A stretch of 64,000 nt of DNA from Eubacterium sp. (GCA_017480495.1 JAFVAQ010000003.1:1-64000), one strand, 5' to 3'. Counted from the stretch's first letter, positions 35,714 through 44,907 are shown. Made by a program: numbers and translations. Notes: a model not told the origin generated them from the letters alone.

Positions 35714-38134
35714 TTAAGCATTGTGAGCCTTAAGCCACTCAGCTGCTGCATTATCTCCTACATATCTAGTTCCATCTGGATCAATGATTGTAGGTGTCTG
35801 CTGGATATTAAGCTCTCTAGCTATATCCATATTCTCTGAGCAGTTAACTTCGCTATACTCAACCTTAGCAAGCTTGAATCTCTGCTCTGCGCCCTTGCAT
35901 TTAGGACAATGATCCTTTACATACATTACAGGCATATCAGCTGCAGATACTTCTTCTTTGATTTCAGCCTCCTTAACGGACTCTGTCTGTGTAGCATTTG
36001 CGCCTTCACGAGAATGCTCTGAATAATCATACTTGATTACCTGAGGGCCATCATGTGTAAGCTTACTAACCATGATGTCATACTCACGACGATCCATGTA
36101 CTCCTGAGTCTTTCCATCATTCCAGTTCTGGATAGGACGATAATATCCTGTGATACGGCTGTAAACCTCTGTCTTCTCTCCACAATCTGGGCATACATAA
36201 ACTTCTCCAGTTATATAGCCATGGTTCTTACATACTGAGTATGTAGGAGACATTGTGTAGTAAGGCAGTCTATAGTTCTCTGCAATCTTACGAACAAGAT
36301 TAGCAGCGGACTTCCAATCAGGAAGCTTCTCGCCAAGGAAGGCATGGAATACTGTACCTGATGTATAAAGTGTCTGAAGATTATCCTGAACATCAAGAGC
36401 TGAGAAGATATCCTCTGTATAACCAACTGGAAGATGTGAGGAGTTAGTATAATATGGAGTTCCATTCTCATTAGCTGTGATGATCTCAGGGAACTGCTCC
36501 TTGTCATGCTTAGCAAAACGATATGTTGTAGACTCAGCTGGGGTAGCCTCAAGATTGTACAGATCACCGTACTGCTCCTGATAATCGCTGAGCTTTTCTC
36601 TCATATGGTTAAGTACATCAGCTGCAAACTTCTGTGTCTCAACATGTGTAAGATCCTTGTGAAGCCACTTAGCATTAAGACCAACCTCGTTCATACCGAT
36701 AAGACCGATAGTTGAGAAATGGTTATCAAAGGTTCCAAGGTATCTCTTTGTATATGGATAGAGACCTGAATCAAGAAGCTTTGTAATAACCTGTCTCTTT
36801 GTCTTAAGAGATCTAGCTGCGATATCCATCAGACGATCAAGTCTTGCATAGAAATCAGCCTCATCGCTTGCAAGATATGCAATACGTGGAAGGTTAATAG
36901 TTACAACACCAACTGATCCTGTTGACTCTCCACTACCGAAGAATCCACCTGACTTCTTACGAAGCTCACGGAGGTCAAGTCTCAGTCTACAGCACATAGA
37001 ACGAACATCACTTGGCTCCATATCTGAATTGATGTAGTTTGAGAAGTATGGAGTACCATACTTAGCTGTCATCTCGAACAGAAGCTTGTTGTTTTCTGTC
37101 TCGTCCCAGTTGAAGTCTCTTGTGATTGAATATGTTGGAATAGGATACTGGAATCCACGGCCATTTGCATCACCTTCGATCATGATCTCGATGAAGGCCT
37201 TATTAACCATGTCCATTTCCTTCTGGCAGTCACCGTAAGTGAAGTCAACCTGCTCTCCACCTACCCAGCAGTTCTCCTCAACCATATCTCTTGGAACTGT
37301 CCAGTCAAGAGTGATATTTGTAAATGGTGACTGAGTACCCCATCTAGATGGTGTATTAACACCGAAGATGAAGGACTGGATGCACTGCTTTACTTCCTTC
37401 TGAGTAAGGTTATCTACTTTAACGAAAGGTGCCAAATATGTATCGAAAGATGAAAATGCCTGAGCTCCTGCCCACTCATTCTGCATGATGCCTAGGAAGT
37501 TAACCATCTGATTGCAAAGTGTTGAAAGGTGACCTGCTGGTGCAGATGTAATCTTTCCTGTAACCCCGCCAAGACCTTCCTGAATAAGCTGCTTCAGTGA
37601 CCAACCTGCACAGTATCCTGTAAGCATGCTAAGGTCATGAATGTGGATAGCTGCACTTCTGTGTGCATCAGCTATATCCTGATCATATATCTCACTCAGC
37701 CAGTAGTTAGCTGTAATAGCACCTGAGTTAGAAAGGATCAGACCACCAACGCTGTAAGTTACTGTTGAGTTCTCTTTAACTCTCCAGTCATTTATCTGCA
37801 GATAGTTATCTACGATATCCTTGTAGTTAAGCATAGCGTTCTTAACGTTACGAACCTTCTCACGCTGCTTACGATACAGGATGTATGCCTTAGCAACATC
37901 TGTATAACCAGCCTCTGAAAGAATCTTCTCTACGCTATCCTGGATATCCTCTACAGAGATAACATCATTCTTTATTTTATCTTCAAAATCACTTGTAACT
38001 CGAAGAGCAAGCATATCAACTACTGTTGGATGATACTTCTTCTCACATGCGATAAATGCCTTCTCTATCGCTGCGCTGATCTTCGATACGTCAAAATCTA
38101 CTTCTACTCCATCTCTTTTTAAAACCCGATACAT
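35714..38134 (-). CDS. nrdD: Anaerobic ribonucleoside-triphosphate reductase with fused C-terminal redoxin domain
   Basis: Oxygen-independent glycyl-radical enzyme making deoxyribonucleotides, 806 residues. N-terminus ~1-95 is an ATP-cone allosteric domain. The barrel contains GYCAGWSLKQL, RWGTQSPFTNITLDW and SAGFFGSGESTGSVGVVTINLPR-like segments. Near the end come the zinc site (VCKNHGY and YVCPDCGE) and the radical loop SRITGYYRP, followed by about 50 residues and then a redoxin module (from ~735): MYVKDHCPKCKGAEQRF with a CPKC active site and TPTIIDPDGTRYVG, a glutaredoxin-like fold ending at the C-terminus. The usual NrdD stops soon after the radical Gly. GGGGAGG is nine bases before the ATG. 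Paired NrdR boxes lie upstream, nrdG is the preceding gene and trxB the next. Confidence 0.96.
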   Translation of the reverse strand: MYRVLKRDGVEVDFDVSKISAAIEKAFIACEKKYHPTVVDMLALRVTSDFEDKIKNDVISVEDIQDSVEKILSEAGYTDVAKAYILYRKQREKVRNVKNAMLNYKDIVDNYLQINDWRVKENSTVTYSVGGLILSNSGAITANYWLSEIYDQDIADAHRSAAIHIHDLSMLTGYCAGWSLKQLIQEGLGGVTGKITSAPAGHLSTLCNQMVNFLGIMQNEWAGAQAFSSFDTYLAPFVKVDNLTQKEVKQCIQSFIFGVNTPSRWGTQSPFTNITLDWTVPRDMVEENCWVGGEQVDFTYGDCQKEMDMVNKAFIEIMIEGDANGRGFQYPIPTYSITRDFNWDETENNKLLFEMTAKYGTPYFSNYINSDMEPSDVRSMCCRLRLDLRELRKKSGGFFGSGESTGSVGVVTINLPRIAYLASDEADFYARLDRLMDIAARSLKTKRQVITKLLDSGLYPYTKRYLGTFDNHFSTIGLIGMNEVGLNAKWLHKDLTHVETQKFAADVLNHMREKLSDYQEQYGDLYNLEATPAESTTYRFAKHDKEQFPEIITANENGTPYYTNSSHLPVGYTEDIFSALDVQDNLQTLYTSGTVFHAFLGEKLPDWKSAANLVRKIAENYRLPYYTMSPTYSVCKNHGYITGEVYVCPDCGEKTEVYSRITGYYRPIQNWNDGKTQEYMDRREYDIMVSKLTHDGPQVIKYDYSEHSREGANATQTESVKEAEIKEEVSAADMPVMYVKDHCPKCKGAEQRFKLAKVEYSEVNCSENMDIARELNIQQTPTIIDPDGTRYVGDNAAAEWLKAHNA

Positions 38135-38181
38135 TATTGGAAACCTCCCCTTTTTTATCTATTTGTTATGTGGTAGGTATC

Positions 38182-38250
38182 ATAATAACACAAAATAAAA
38201 AAAAGTCAATATCTTGTGGCGATTTTTTTTATCAACACAAGATATTGTAT
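38182..38250 (-). promoter_or_regulatory. nrdD promoter with two NrdR boxes
   Basis: Two 16-base sites, AGTCAATATCTTGTGG (38204-38219) and ACACAAGATATTGTAT (38235-38250), resemble the palindromic NrdR box. Their centres are 31 bp apart, three helical turns, the spacing normally found for NrdR. Together they form a 12-bp perfect inverted repeat (CAATATCTTGTG and its complement). A -35 TTGACT (38209-38204) sits in the first box with TATTAT 16 bases further (38187-38182), so binding would block the polymerase. The nrdR gene itself is not in the window. Confidence 0.8.
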
Positions 38251-38283
38251 CTTTTTCTATAATTACAAAATATTCGATTTTGC

Positions 38284-38973
38284 CTAAAAACCCCTTAATT
38301 CTATTGACTTTACGTGTGGTTTTACTATTTCCATAAAGCCTTTCATTTCTTCTTCGGAGTAGCCTTCAAGACCAGAATATGGTACCGTCTCCCTATCAAC
38401 GAAACCCTGGAGGAAGTACCTCGAGGCCCCCTCAATCCACTCTGCTATCTTCTCAAAGGACTCTGCATTATGGAACTGCTTCACAACTGTAGTACGGAAT
38501 TCATATTCCACATTTCCTTCTAGTAAGAACTTAATACTTTCATCAACCTTCGATATATCGAAGCCTGGAACACCAATCGTTTCCGCATATCTTTCAGGAG
38601 AATTCTTAACGTCTATAGCAACATAGTCTATTAGTCCATCTGCCACAAGACTTTTCAGAAGATCAGGATGATTGCCATTTGTATCCAGCTTTATCTTGAA
38701 TCCCATTTCCCTAATAGCCTTTATAAACTCTGGCATTCCCTGCCTTATAAGAGGTTCTCCACCCGTGATGGCAACCCCATCCAGCAGTCCTTTTCTAGTA
38801 TTTAAGAATCGGAAGAATTCTTCCTCCTCCATAATGACTGGAGTTGACGGATCCAGTATATCCCAGTTATGACAATATGGACACCTGAAGTCGCAGCCCC
38901 CCAGGAATACGGTGCAAGCGACCTGTCCAGGAAAGTCCAGTAATGTCATTTTTTGTAATCCATGTATTTTCAA
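38284..38973 (-). CDS. nrdG: Anaerobic ribonucleotide reductase activating protein
   Basis: Radical-SAM activase that generates the glycyl radical on NrdD, 229 residues. The cluster motif is CDFRCPYC near residue 27, with GGCDFR before it, and GGEPL near residue 78 and DTNG as SAM-binding parts. The start is TTG 38973 with a strong AGGAGG six bases upstream; no ATG fits as well. It is 17 bases after the 1007-residue gene, so both may share a transcript, whereas nrdD 149 bases downstream has its own promoter. Confidence 0.93.
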   Translation of the reverse strand: MKIHGLQKMTLLDFPGQVACTVFLGGCDFRCPYCHNWDILDPSTPVIMEEEEFFRFLNTRKGLLDGVAITGGEPLIRQGMPEFIKAIREMGFKIKLDTNGNHPDLLKSLVADGLIDYVAIDVKNSPERYAETIGVPGFDISKVDESIKFLLEGNVEYEFRTTVVKQFHNAESFEKIAEWIEGASRYFLQGFVDRETVPYSGLEGYSEEEMKGFMEIVKPHVKSIELRGF

Positions 38974-38990
38974 TTTTGTCCTCCTAGGAG

Positions 38991-41900
38991 CTATTTCATA
39001 CCTGGTGCTTTAGCTGTCTTCTTAGCTACAGCATCATCCATTATCTTCTGGATATTCTTAGGCATAGCTTTATTCTTCAGTTCTTGGTATACGCCCAGAC
39101 GTGTAGCTTCCTTAGCGAAGTTTTCCTTAATGTTATGTATAGTAGACTTCTTGTAGATATTCAGCATAGCTGGTGATTTCATGAATTCATCTCTTACTTC
39201 TCTGAAGCCCTTAATAACCTGCTCTGCTTTATATTTTGTTGCACACTTACTCCAACCATCTGTTCTATCCAATTCATCAATGAAAAATTGATATGCAACC
39301 ACGGTTGACATAACTCTAAGTCTTTCATCCAGATCCCTCTTACTTGCTTTCTTCGTAGCAGGAACTAGATTAGAGCGACTCTGAAAGCCTAGATTTGCAT
39401 TTGTAAGAACCCCTTCTTTAAGCTTAAGCCCATTATAATATTTTCTCTGAATCAGATTCTTCTCTTTTTTTATAGCATTCGTTACTTCTTCTAGCGTTTT
39501 ACTGACCTTTACAAATTCCTCTTCAGGCATATCTTGGCTCAGCTGTTTTAAACCAACTACTTTATTATATGGGGCACCCAAAGAATTTGCAATATCCGTC
39601 ATCTTCTTAGCGCCTATACGTCCTTCTGGCGTTTCAATATCCATATAAGGTTCGATAAATTCGATATTATTCTTCACGATCTGCATATTGTTTAGTAAAT
39701 CTACTACCCTATCATGTTCATCGCCAGATTTATGATTTTTAACAAACTCTTTCATCTTGTTATAAGTATTAGTAAAGGACGATTTTATATCATCAAAGGA
39801 TGATTCCAAACTATTAACCACGTTATGCCATTCCTTGACGTCTTTTTTCAGGTCTTCATATTCATTTGAAACGATCAGATCTTCCTCAACATCAAATACG
39901 TTTTCATTATAGAACGCAGCCTGTCCATAAGCCATTTCTGCAAGATCAAAGGTGAAGGCAAGAGCATTCTTTTTAATCTCCTCAACTGGAATCTTATTAT
40001 ACTTATCGAATTTGATTATTAACCTCTTCAGCTTTTCTTCATTTTGAGCAAGGGCAGCTACTTTTCCTGGAGACATAAGCTTTAGTGGATCATGAGATCT
40101 TTCAAGTGCTCTTTGCAGTTCGCCCGACTGAAGTTTATTCTGCAGATGCTGCCAGAGACTTATCTCCTCGCCCGTCTTAGCATCATGAGGAGGTTTGCTA
40201 TCATTTACTCTATACATCTGACCGAAGAGAGCATAACCTGCATCCTGTAAATACTGTTTCCTAGAGGTATATTTACCATTTTCAAGTCTAGCAATTGCTT
40301 CGTCAGTTTTCTTAAGAAACTCTTCGTTTGTTAATTCTACATCAATAGATATATCTTCTATATTGTTATCATTTAATATATTTTCTTTATTTGATTTCTT
40401 TGCAGGTGCTTCCTTTACAAAGTATCTTATTCTTGTTTTAACTTTTCTTACGAGATCAAGCTTTGCCTTATCATCACTATTTACCAGCTTCTTATTAGGC
40501 TCAAGTCTCTTATTCTCTGTACGTTCACTAAGCTTATAATCTTCGTAATCCTGTGCACATTCCTTGAGATATTCTACGGCCTTCCAATAGTTTTCGTAAG
40601 GCTCATTTTCATTAAGGATTATATTTCCATTATTCCTTTTGATTTCTCTTACGGCACCCATTACAACGTCTATAGCGTCGTAGAATCTCATATATTCTGG
40701 CGAATCATAGAAGAGTCCTCTTATTTGATTAGCTTCGTATTTGAGGACATTTAGATACTTTTCTATTTCGTTTACATCTATATCTTCTCCTAGTCCATTC
40801 TTAATAGTAATAGGCTTCTTCTTTTTTGCTTTAGTTTCAATTATCTTTTCAGTTTTTTTAGATTCTTTTGCAGTTTCCTTTTTATTTTCTTTCGTATCCT
40901 TTTTCTTAGTATCTTTTAATGTCTTTTTATCAGCTTTTTTACCCTTAGCCTTTGGGATTATAAATTTAAGATTTTTAGTATCTGCCTTGGGGATATTAGT
41001 TATAATTGTTGGGTCCGTTCTTTTCTCTCCTGGCCTAATTTCTGTATTTTCAAATAGAGTACCCTCAATCAGCATTTTATCGAACAAAGGATACATTTTC
41101 GTTGTATACGTCACGTCATCCATAAAATCCATAAGAGCATCTTCAACATCACCATTAGCTTTCTGAATCTTAAATGAAACGTCCTTTTCAACTAGATAAT
41201 CTGTAATCCCCTTACCATTTCCATTCTGTTTCCAATCAAGCATTGCTTCCTTTATATATTTATTTACTAAGGTGCCAACCGTATACATACCTATTCTGCC
41301 ATCAAACTCACCAGTAGTTTTGTATGTATTATGAATGTTTGAAATATTAAAAATATTATCTCGAATTGAAGTGAATGGTCCATAAAGCTCAGAAAGATAG
41401 TTATAACACTCATCATACGTTTTGAGTTCAGGGTGCATTTTCCTAACATATTCATTCTTCAAATTTTTAAATCGACATAGTTCCTGCCACACATCATGCA
41501 TATAGTGTGAAATGGCACATATTTTAAAAACTGTATCAGAAAACAGAAATTGATCATCTGTAAAATCAATTTCATTAGCAAGTTCATCTATCATTTGCTT
41601 ACCCGTATGGAGGGCATTAAAGAGATTTTCCGCAAACCATCTTGAATCTTCATTATTAGGATCATCCAATTCACGATCTTTAAATTTCTCTGCACGAGTA
41701 ACAATCTCCCTAAATTTTGTCTGCTTTTCCTCGAGCATCTTCTCAGGGTTAAATAGATCCTCTAGTGTTGCTCTCTTATTCTTTGACTCTCCTAGGAGCA
41801 TGAGAAACGAAAGAGTCATTCCGGCAGATCTATGCACAGTAATCTGGGGAGATTTTGCGGTCAAGTTTTCTATAGTATACTGAACTCCATTCTCATCTTT

Positions 41901-42014
41901 ACCCATATAAGAATTTCTATTATTTTGATTTTCAAAGGAATATCGATAATGATATTCTAACCCCCTCTCAATTTTCTCAACAGGTGTAAGTACTTCCTCT
42001 TCAACTTCTTTCAT
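38991..42014 (-). CDS. Large lysine-rich cytoplasmic protein, unknown
   Basis: 1007 residues, not recognised. No signal peptide and no membrane helix. Residues ~1-340 are helical and end in a Lys/Glu/Thr-rich linker (~350-405) with dense KKDTKENKKETAKES-type runs that looks disordered. Residues ~410-1000 are mainly helical with coiled-coil stretches (for example NVVNSLESSFDDIKSSFTNTYNKMKEF). Cys are few, and I see no Walker, nuclease or protease motif. GGAGG is seven bases before the ATG. It is the only gene between a terminator and nrdG and may be cotranscribed with nrdG. It could be a scaffold or structural protein, or a remnant of a laterally acquired element, but nothing in the sequence decides this. 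Confidence 0.85.
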   Translation of the reverse strand: MKEVEEEVLTPVEKIERGLEYHYRYSFENQNNRNSYMGKDENGVQYTIENLTAKSPQITVHRSAGMTLSFLMLLGESKNKRATLEDLFNPEKMLEEKQTKFREIVTRAEKFKDRELDDPNNEDSRWFAENLFNALHTGKQMIDELANEIDFTDDQFLFSDTVFKICAISHYMHDVWQELCRFKNLKNEYVRKMHPELKTYDECYNYLSELYGPFTSIRDNIFNISNIHNTYKTTGEFDGRIGMYTVGTLVNKYIKEAMLDWKQNGNGKGITDYLVEKDVSFKIQKANGDVEDALMDFMDDVTYTTKMYPLFDKMLIEGTLFENTEIRPGEKRTDPTIITNIPKADTKNLKFIIPKAKGKKADKKTLKDTKKKDTKENKKETAKESKKTEKIIETKAKKKKPITIKNGLGEDIDVNEIEKYLNVLKYEANQIRGLFYDSPEYMRFYDAIDVVMGAVREIKRNNGNIILNENEPYENYWKAVEYLKECAQDYEDYKLSERTENKRLEPNKKLVNSDDKAKLDLVRKVKTRIRYFVKEAPAKKSNKENILNDNNIEDISIDVELTNEEFLKKTDEAIARLENGKYTSRKQYLQDAGYALFGQMYRVNDSKPPHDAKTGEEISLWQHLQNKLQSGELQRALERSHDPLKLMSPGKVAALAQNEEKLKRLIIKFDKYNKIPVEEIKKNALAFTFDLAEMAYGQAAFYNENVFDVEEDLIVSNEYEDLKKDVKEWHNVVNSLESSFDDIKSSFTNTYNKMKEFVKNHKSGDEHDRVVDLLNNMQIVKNNIEFIEPYMDIETPEGRIGAKKMTDIANSLGAPYNKVVGLKQLSQDMPEEEFVKVSKTLEEVTNAIKKEKNLIQRKYYNGLKLKEGVLTNANLGFQSRSNLVPATKKASKRDLDERLRVMSTVVAYQFFIDELDRTDGWSKCATKYKAEQVIKGFREVRDEFMKSPAMLNIYKKSTIHNIKENFAKEATRLGVYQELKNKAMPKNIQKIMDDAVAKKTAKAPGMK

Positions 42015-42141
42015 ATCTAAACCTCCAATTTTTTACATAGGTATACTTTCACATTAAACATCTAGAATCATTATAAAATACAATTAGCAACAAATGAGCA
42101 ACATATTAGATTAATCAGAGAAAACATTTTTAATAAAACAA

Positions 42142-42173
42142 AAAGGCTACGGAACCACTGTTCCATAGCCTTT
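42142..42173 (-). terminator. Intrinsic terminator after the lipoprotein gene
   Basis: AAAGGCTACGGAAC pairs with GTTCCATAGCCTTT with one mismatch around a four-base loop, and on the minus strand the stem is followed by TTGTTTTATT. It lies about 30 bases past the lipoprotein stop. Confidence 0.85.
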
Positions 42174-42203
42174 ATTATCATTAAAGTCTTGTACTAATTT
42201 AGA

Positions 42204-43301
42204 TTACTTTACCTCAAGAGTCATGTTATCGAGTACATTTGCTCCGTCTGTTCCATCAGCGATATCTACATCACTAATCTGGATTCTAACATACTCATCA
42301 CCGGATATCTTACCATAGTACTCTGTCCACTCCATACCAACATATGAATATGTCTTACCCTGGAGATCAACACCACCAATAGTCTTGTTGTCGATATCAA
42401 CTACATTTTCCTGCTTCTCTGCGTAGTAATCATAACTATCCTGATCTGCAAGAGAAACCTGAATACGTGGTGAATTAGAATATGCATCTTCCTCTGAAGC
42501 TACATTATAGAAATATACAGCAGATGAAGTTGGATCAACATACCATGTACCCTTTGAAGTATCTGAGCTAACAACTACTGTTACATCATTATCTGAAAGC
42601 TCGCCACCATTTGCAGGTGCTGTCGCCTCTTCTGGAGCTTCCTCAGCATCCTCTTCACTAGCTGCCGCTGTTTCCTCACCACTACTTGGTGCAAATGTAA
42701 GTGAATCTATAACAGCCTTAACTTCCTCATCTGCAAATACAGACTCTGTGCTAGCTGAATTACCATCAGCTGTAGCAATAACCATATCGAGCATGCATCC
42801 GTCATAAAGCTCTGGGAAATCTATATAATACCAATAACCATATAGATCACCACTTCCATCACCATATCTGTACTCATACTTGATAGCATCTCTATCACCA
42901 AACTTGATCTGCTCAAAGTTCTCGATAGTACCAGTATAGTCATCAGCGGATATAAACTTGATCATACCATCAAATGTTTTCTCATCACTGAAAACTGTAT
43001 TAGTAGAAATCTTTGCAACAATCTTTGAAGACTTAAGATATATAGAACCTGTCATCTTCATGTTATCTGGCTGAGTATCAGTAAACTGATAATCAGATCC
43101 TGCTGGAATCTGTGCTGTCACCTTGATAGCACCATCATCGTAGGATATCTCCTCCGTTGTTGGTTCTGCCTCTGTAGTTACTTCTTCTGTAGCCTCTGTT
43201 GTAGCATCAGCCTTGTCATCAGTCTTGTCACCACAAGCTGTAAGACATCCTAGGCAAAATGCAGCTGCGAGAGCTACTGCCAAAAACTTCTTTTTCATCA
43301 T
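42204..43301 (-). CDS. Surface lipoprotein, unknown
   Basis: 365 residues. Signal peptide with lipobox (CLGCLTACGD) and lipid-attachment Cys near residue 23, followed by a Thr/Glu-rich linker. Two similar beta-rich units follow: the first (~55-205) contains GDRDAIKYEYRY and ends EVKAVIDSLTF; the second (~235-365) contains GGVDLQGKTYSYVGMEW and ends GANVLDNMTLEV. They are separated by an Ala/Glu-rich linker and suggest an old internal duplication. No enzymatic motif. AGGA is seven bases before the first ATG. Alone between two terminators, so a single-gene unit. Confidence 0.85.
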   Translation of the reverse strand: MMKKKFLAVALAAAFCLGCLTACGDKTDDKADATTEATEEVTTEAEPTTEEISYDDGAIKVTAQIPAGSDYQFTDTQPDNMKMTGSIYLKSSKIVAKISTNTVFSDEKTFDGMIKFISADDYTGTIENFEQIKFGDRDAIKYEYRYGDGSGDLYGYWYYIDFPELYDGCMLDMVIATADGNSASTESVFADEEVKAVIDSLTFAPSSGEETAAASEEDAEEAPEEATAPANGGELSDNDVTVVVSSDTSKGTWYVDPTSSAVYFYNVASEEDAYSNSPRIQVSLADQDSYDYYAEKQENVVDIDNKTIGGVDLQGKTYSYVGMEWTEYYGKISGDEYVRIQISDVDIADGTDGANVLDNMTLEVK

Positions 43302-43327
43302 TTTTTCTTCCTAAAAATAATTAAAAA

Positions 43328-43364
43328 CCCTCATGCTGTGTCTAACTAAAACACAACACGAGGG
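43328..43364 (-). terminator. Intrinsic terminator after lysA
   Basis: CCCTCATGCTGTGT pairs with ACACAACACGAGGG (two wobble pairs). On the minus strand TTTTTAATTATTTTT follows. It lies 63 bases past the lysA stop. Confidence 0.82.
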
Positions 43365-43426
43365 ATAGTATATCACATTTCTGCTATTAATTTCAAGTTT
43401 CCAACTTTTTCTATCTTTTATTATAA

Positions 43427-44773
43427 CTATATTTCAACTTCCCAGTAGTTATCGAGGGTTGCAAAATAGTCCTCCAGGGTTTCCGCACGTCTAATGCATA
43501 TAACCGATTTATCCTCACGCAGAAGTAGCTCTGAGGACCAGAGACGACCATTATAGTTGTATCCCATAGAGAAGCCATGAGCTCCTGTATCATGTATACA
43601 GATATAGTCTCCAATGTCAATCTTTGGAAGCTTACGGTCTATAGCAAACTTATCATTGTTCTCACAAAGCGAACCAACTACATCATAGGTTTCAGTAGCA
43701 GGAGCCTCTTCCTTGCCAAGAACTGTAAGATGATGATATGAACCATACATAGCTGGTCTCATCAGGTTTGCAGCGCAAGCATCTACTCCAATATATTCTT
43801 TATAGATATGCTTCTCGTGAACGGCCTTAGTAATAAGATGTCCGTATGGAGCCAGCATGAATCTTCCAAGCTCAGTGAAGATAGATACATTTCCAAGTCC
43901 TGCAGGAACGAGCACTTCGTCATAAACCTTGTGAACGCCTTCACCAATTACAGCTATATCATTTGAAGGTGCATCTGGCTGATATGCTATTCCAACACCA
44001 CCTGATAGATTGATAAAGGATAGGCTAACACCCGCCTTCTCTTTAATTCCAACTGCAAGCTCGAAAAGAATCTTTGCAAGTGCAGGATAATAGTCATTTG
44101 AAAGCGTGTTACTTGCGAGGAAGGAATGAATTCCAAGCTCCTCAACCCCCAGCTCAGCAAGTCTCTTATAAGCCTCGATGATCTGGTCCTTAGTCATTCC
44201 ATACTTAGCATCGCCTGGGTTATCCATAACCTGAACAGCCTCACCACTTTCGCCCAGCTGGAAGATACCACCTGGATTGAAACGACAAGACATACGCTTT
44301 GGAAGTCTTCTCTCCTTACCATCAGGAGTAAGTCCTTCGCCTAGATCCTCTCTAGAAAGCTTTCCAGAACTTATCGCATCCTCAATCGCTTTTAGTACAA
44401 AATCAATATGTGTTATATCATCAAGATTTATGATTCCGCCTATCTTGGCGCATTTTACGAATTCCTCTGCAGGAGTTTCATTTGATGAAAACATTACATC
44501 ATAACCTGTAACTCCTGATTTCTCTGACAGAATAAGCTCTGCCATAGAAGAACAATCTGTTCCGCAGCCTTCCTCATGAAGAATCCTTAGGATAGTTGGG
44601 TTTGGAGTTGCCTTAACCGCGAAGTACTCCTTGAAGCCCGGATTCCAGGAGAAAGCCTTGTTCATAGCTCTCGCATTTTCTCTTATACCCTTTTCATCAT
44701 AGATATGAAATGGGGTAGGGTATGTTTTTACGATTTCTTCTACTTGTTCTTTTGTGATAAATGGTACTTTCAT
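43427..44773 (-). CDS. lysA: Diaminopimelate decarboxylase
   Basis: PLP enzyme that makes lysine from meso-diaminopimelate, 448 residues. The PLP lysine lies in YFAVKATPNP near residue 52. Other family blocks are GTDCSSMAELIL, LGIHSFLAS, NLSGGVGI, TELGRFMLAPYGH and VGSLCENNDKFA with the catalytic Cys. AGAGG is seven bases before the ATG. The LysA-like fold includes ornithine/arginine-type decarboxylases, but SLCENND favours DapDC. No lysine riboswitch is visible upstream; instead a 112-base palindrome lies between it and the map gene. Confidence 0.9.
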   Translation of the reverse strand: MKVPFITKEQVEEIVKTYPTPFHIYDEKGIRENARAMNKAFSWNPGFKEYFAVKATPNPTILRILHEEGCGTDCSSMAELILSEKSGVTGYDVMFSSNETPAEEFVKCAKIGGIINLDDITHIDFVLKAIEDAISSGKLSREDLGEGLTPDGKERRLPKRMSCRFNPGGIFQLGESGEAVQVMDNPGDAKYGMTKDQIIEAYKRLAELGVEELGIHSFLASNTLSNDYYPALAKILFELAVGIKEKAGVSLSFINLSGGVGIAYQPDAPSNDIAVIGEGVHKVYDEVLVPAGLGNVSIFTELGRFMLAPYGHLITKAVHEKHIYKEYIGVDACAANLMRPAMYGSYHHLTVLGKEEAPATETYDVVGSLCENNDKFAIDRKLPKIDIGDYICIHDTGAHGFSMGYNYNGRLWSSELLLREDKSVICIRRAETLEDYFATLDNYWEVEI

Positions 44774-44795
44774 AACTTTTCCTCTGACGCTTAAA

Positions 44796-44907
44796 GTGAG
44801 TGAGTATATAGGGACGGTTCTTATTTACTCACTTTTATTTAATTTATCTTTAAAATTATATCTTTTCAAAGCGAGTAAATAAGAACCGTCCCTATATACT
44901 CACTCAC
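44796..44907. repeat. REPIN-like perfect palindrome with GGGACGG core
   Basis: Two perfectly complementary 35-base arms (44796-44830 and 44873-44907) flank a 42-base A/T-rich loop. Each arm contains the core TATAGGGACGGTTCTTATTT, which resembles the REP sequences mobilised by RAYT (Y1-type) transposases. No transposase is in the window. It lies between the map gene stop and the lysA start and could also act on the transcript. A related element is at 60113-60245. Confidence 0.88.

Noticed and set aside
44796..44907. Palindrome as a CRISPR repeat
   Set aside because: Only two inverted arms with one loop, no regularly spaced direct repeats and no cas genes.
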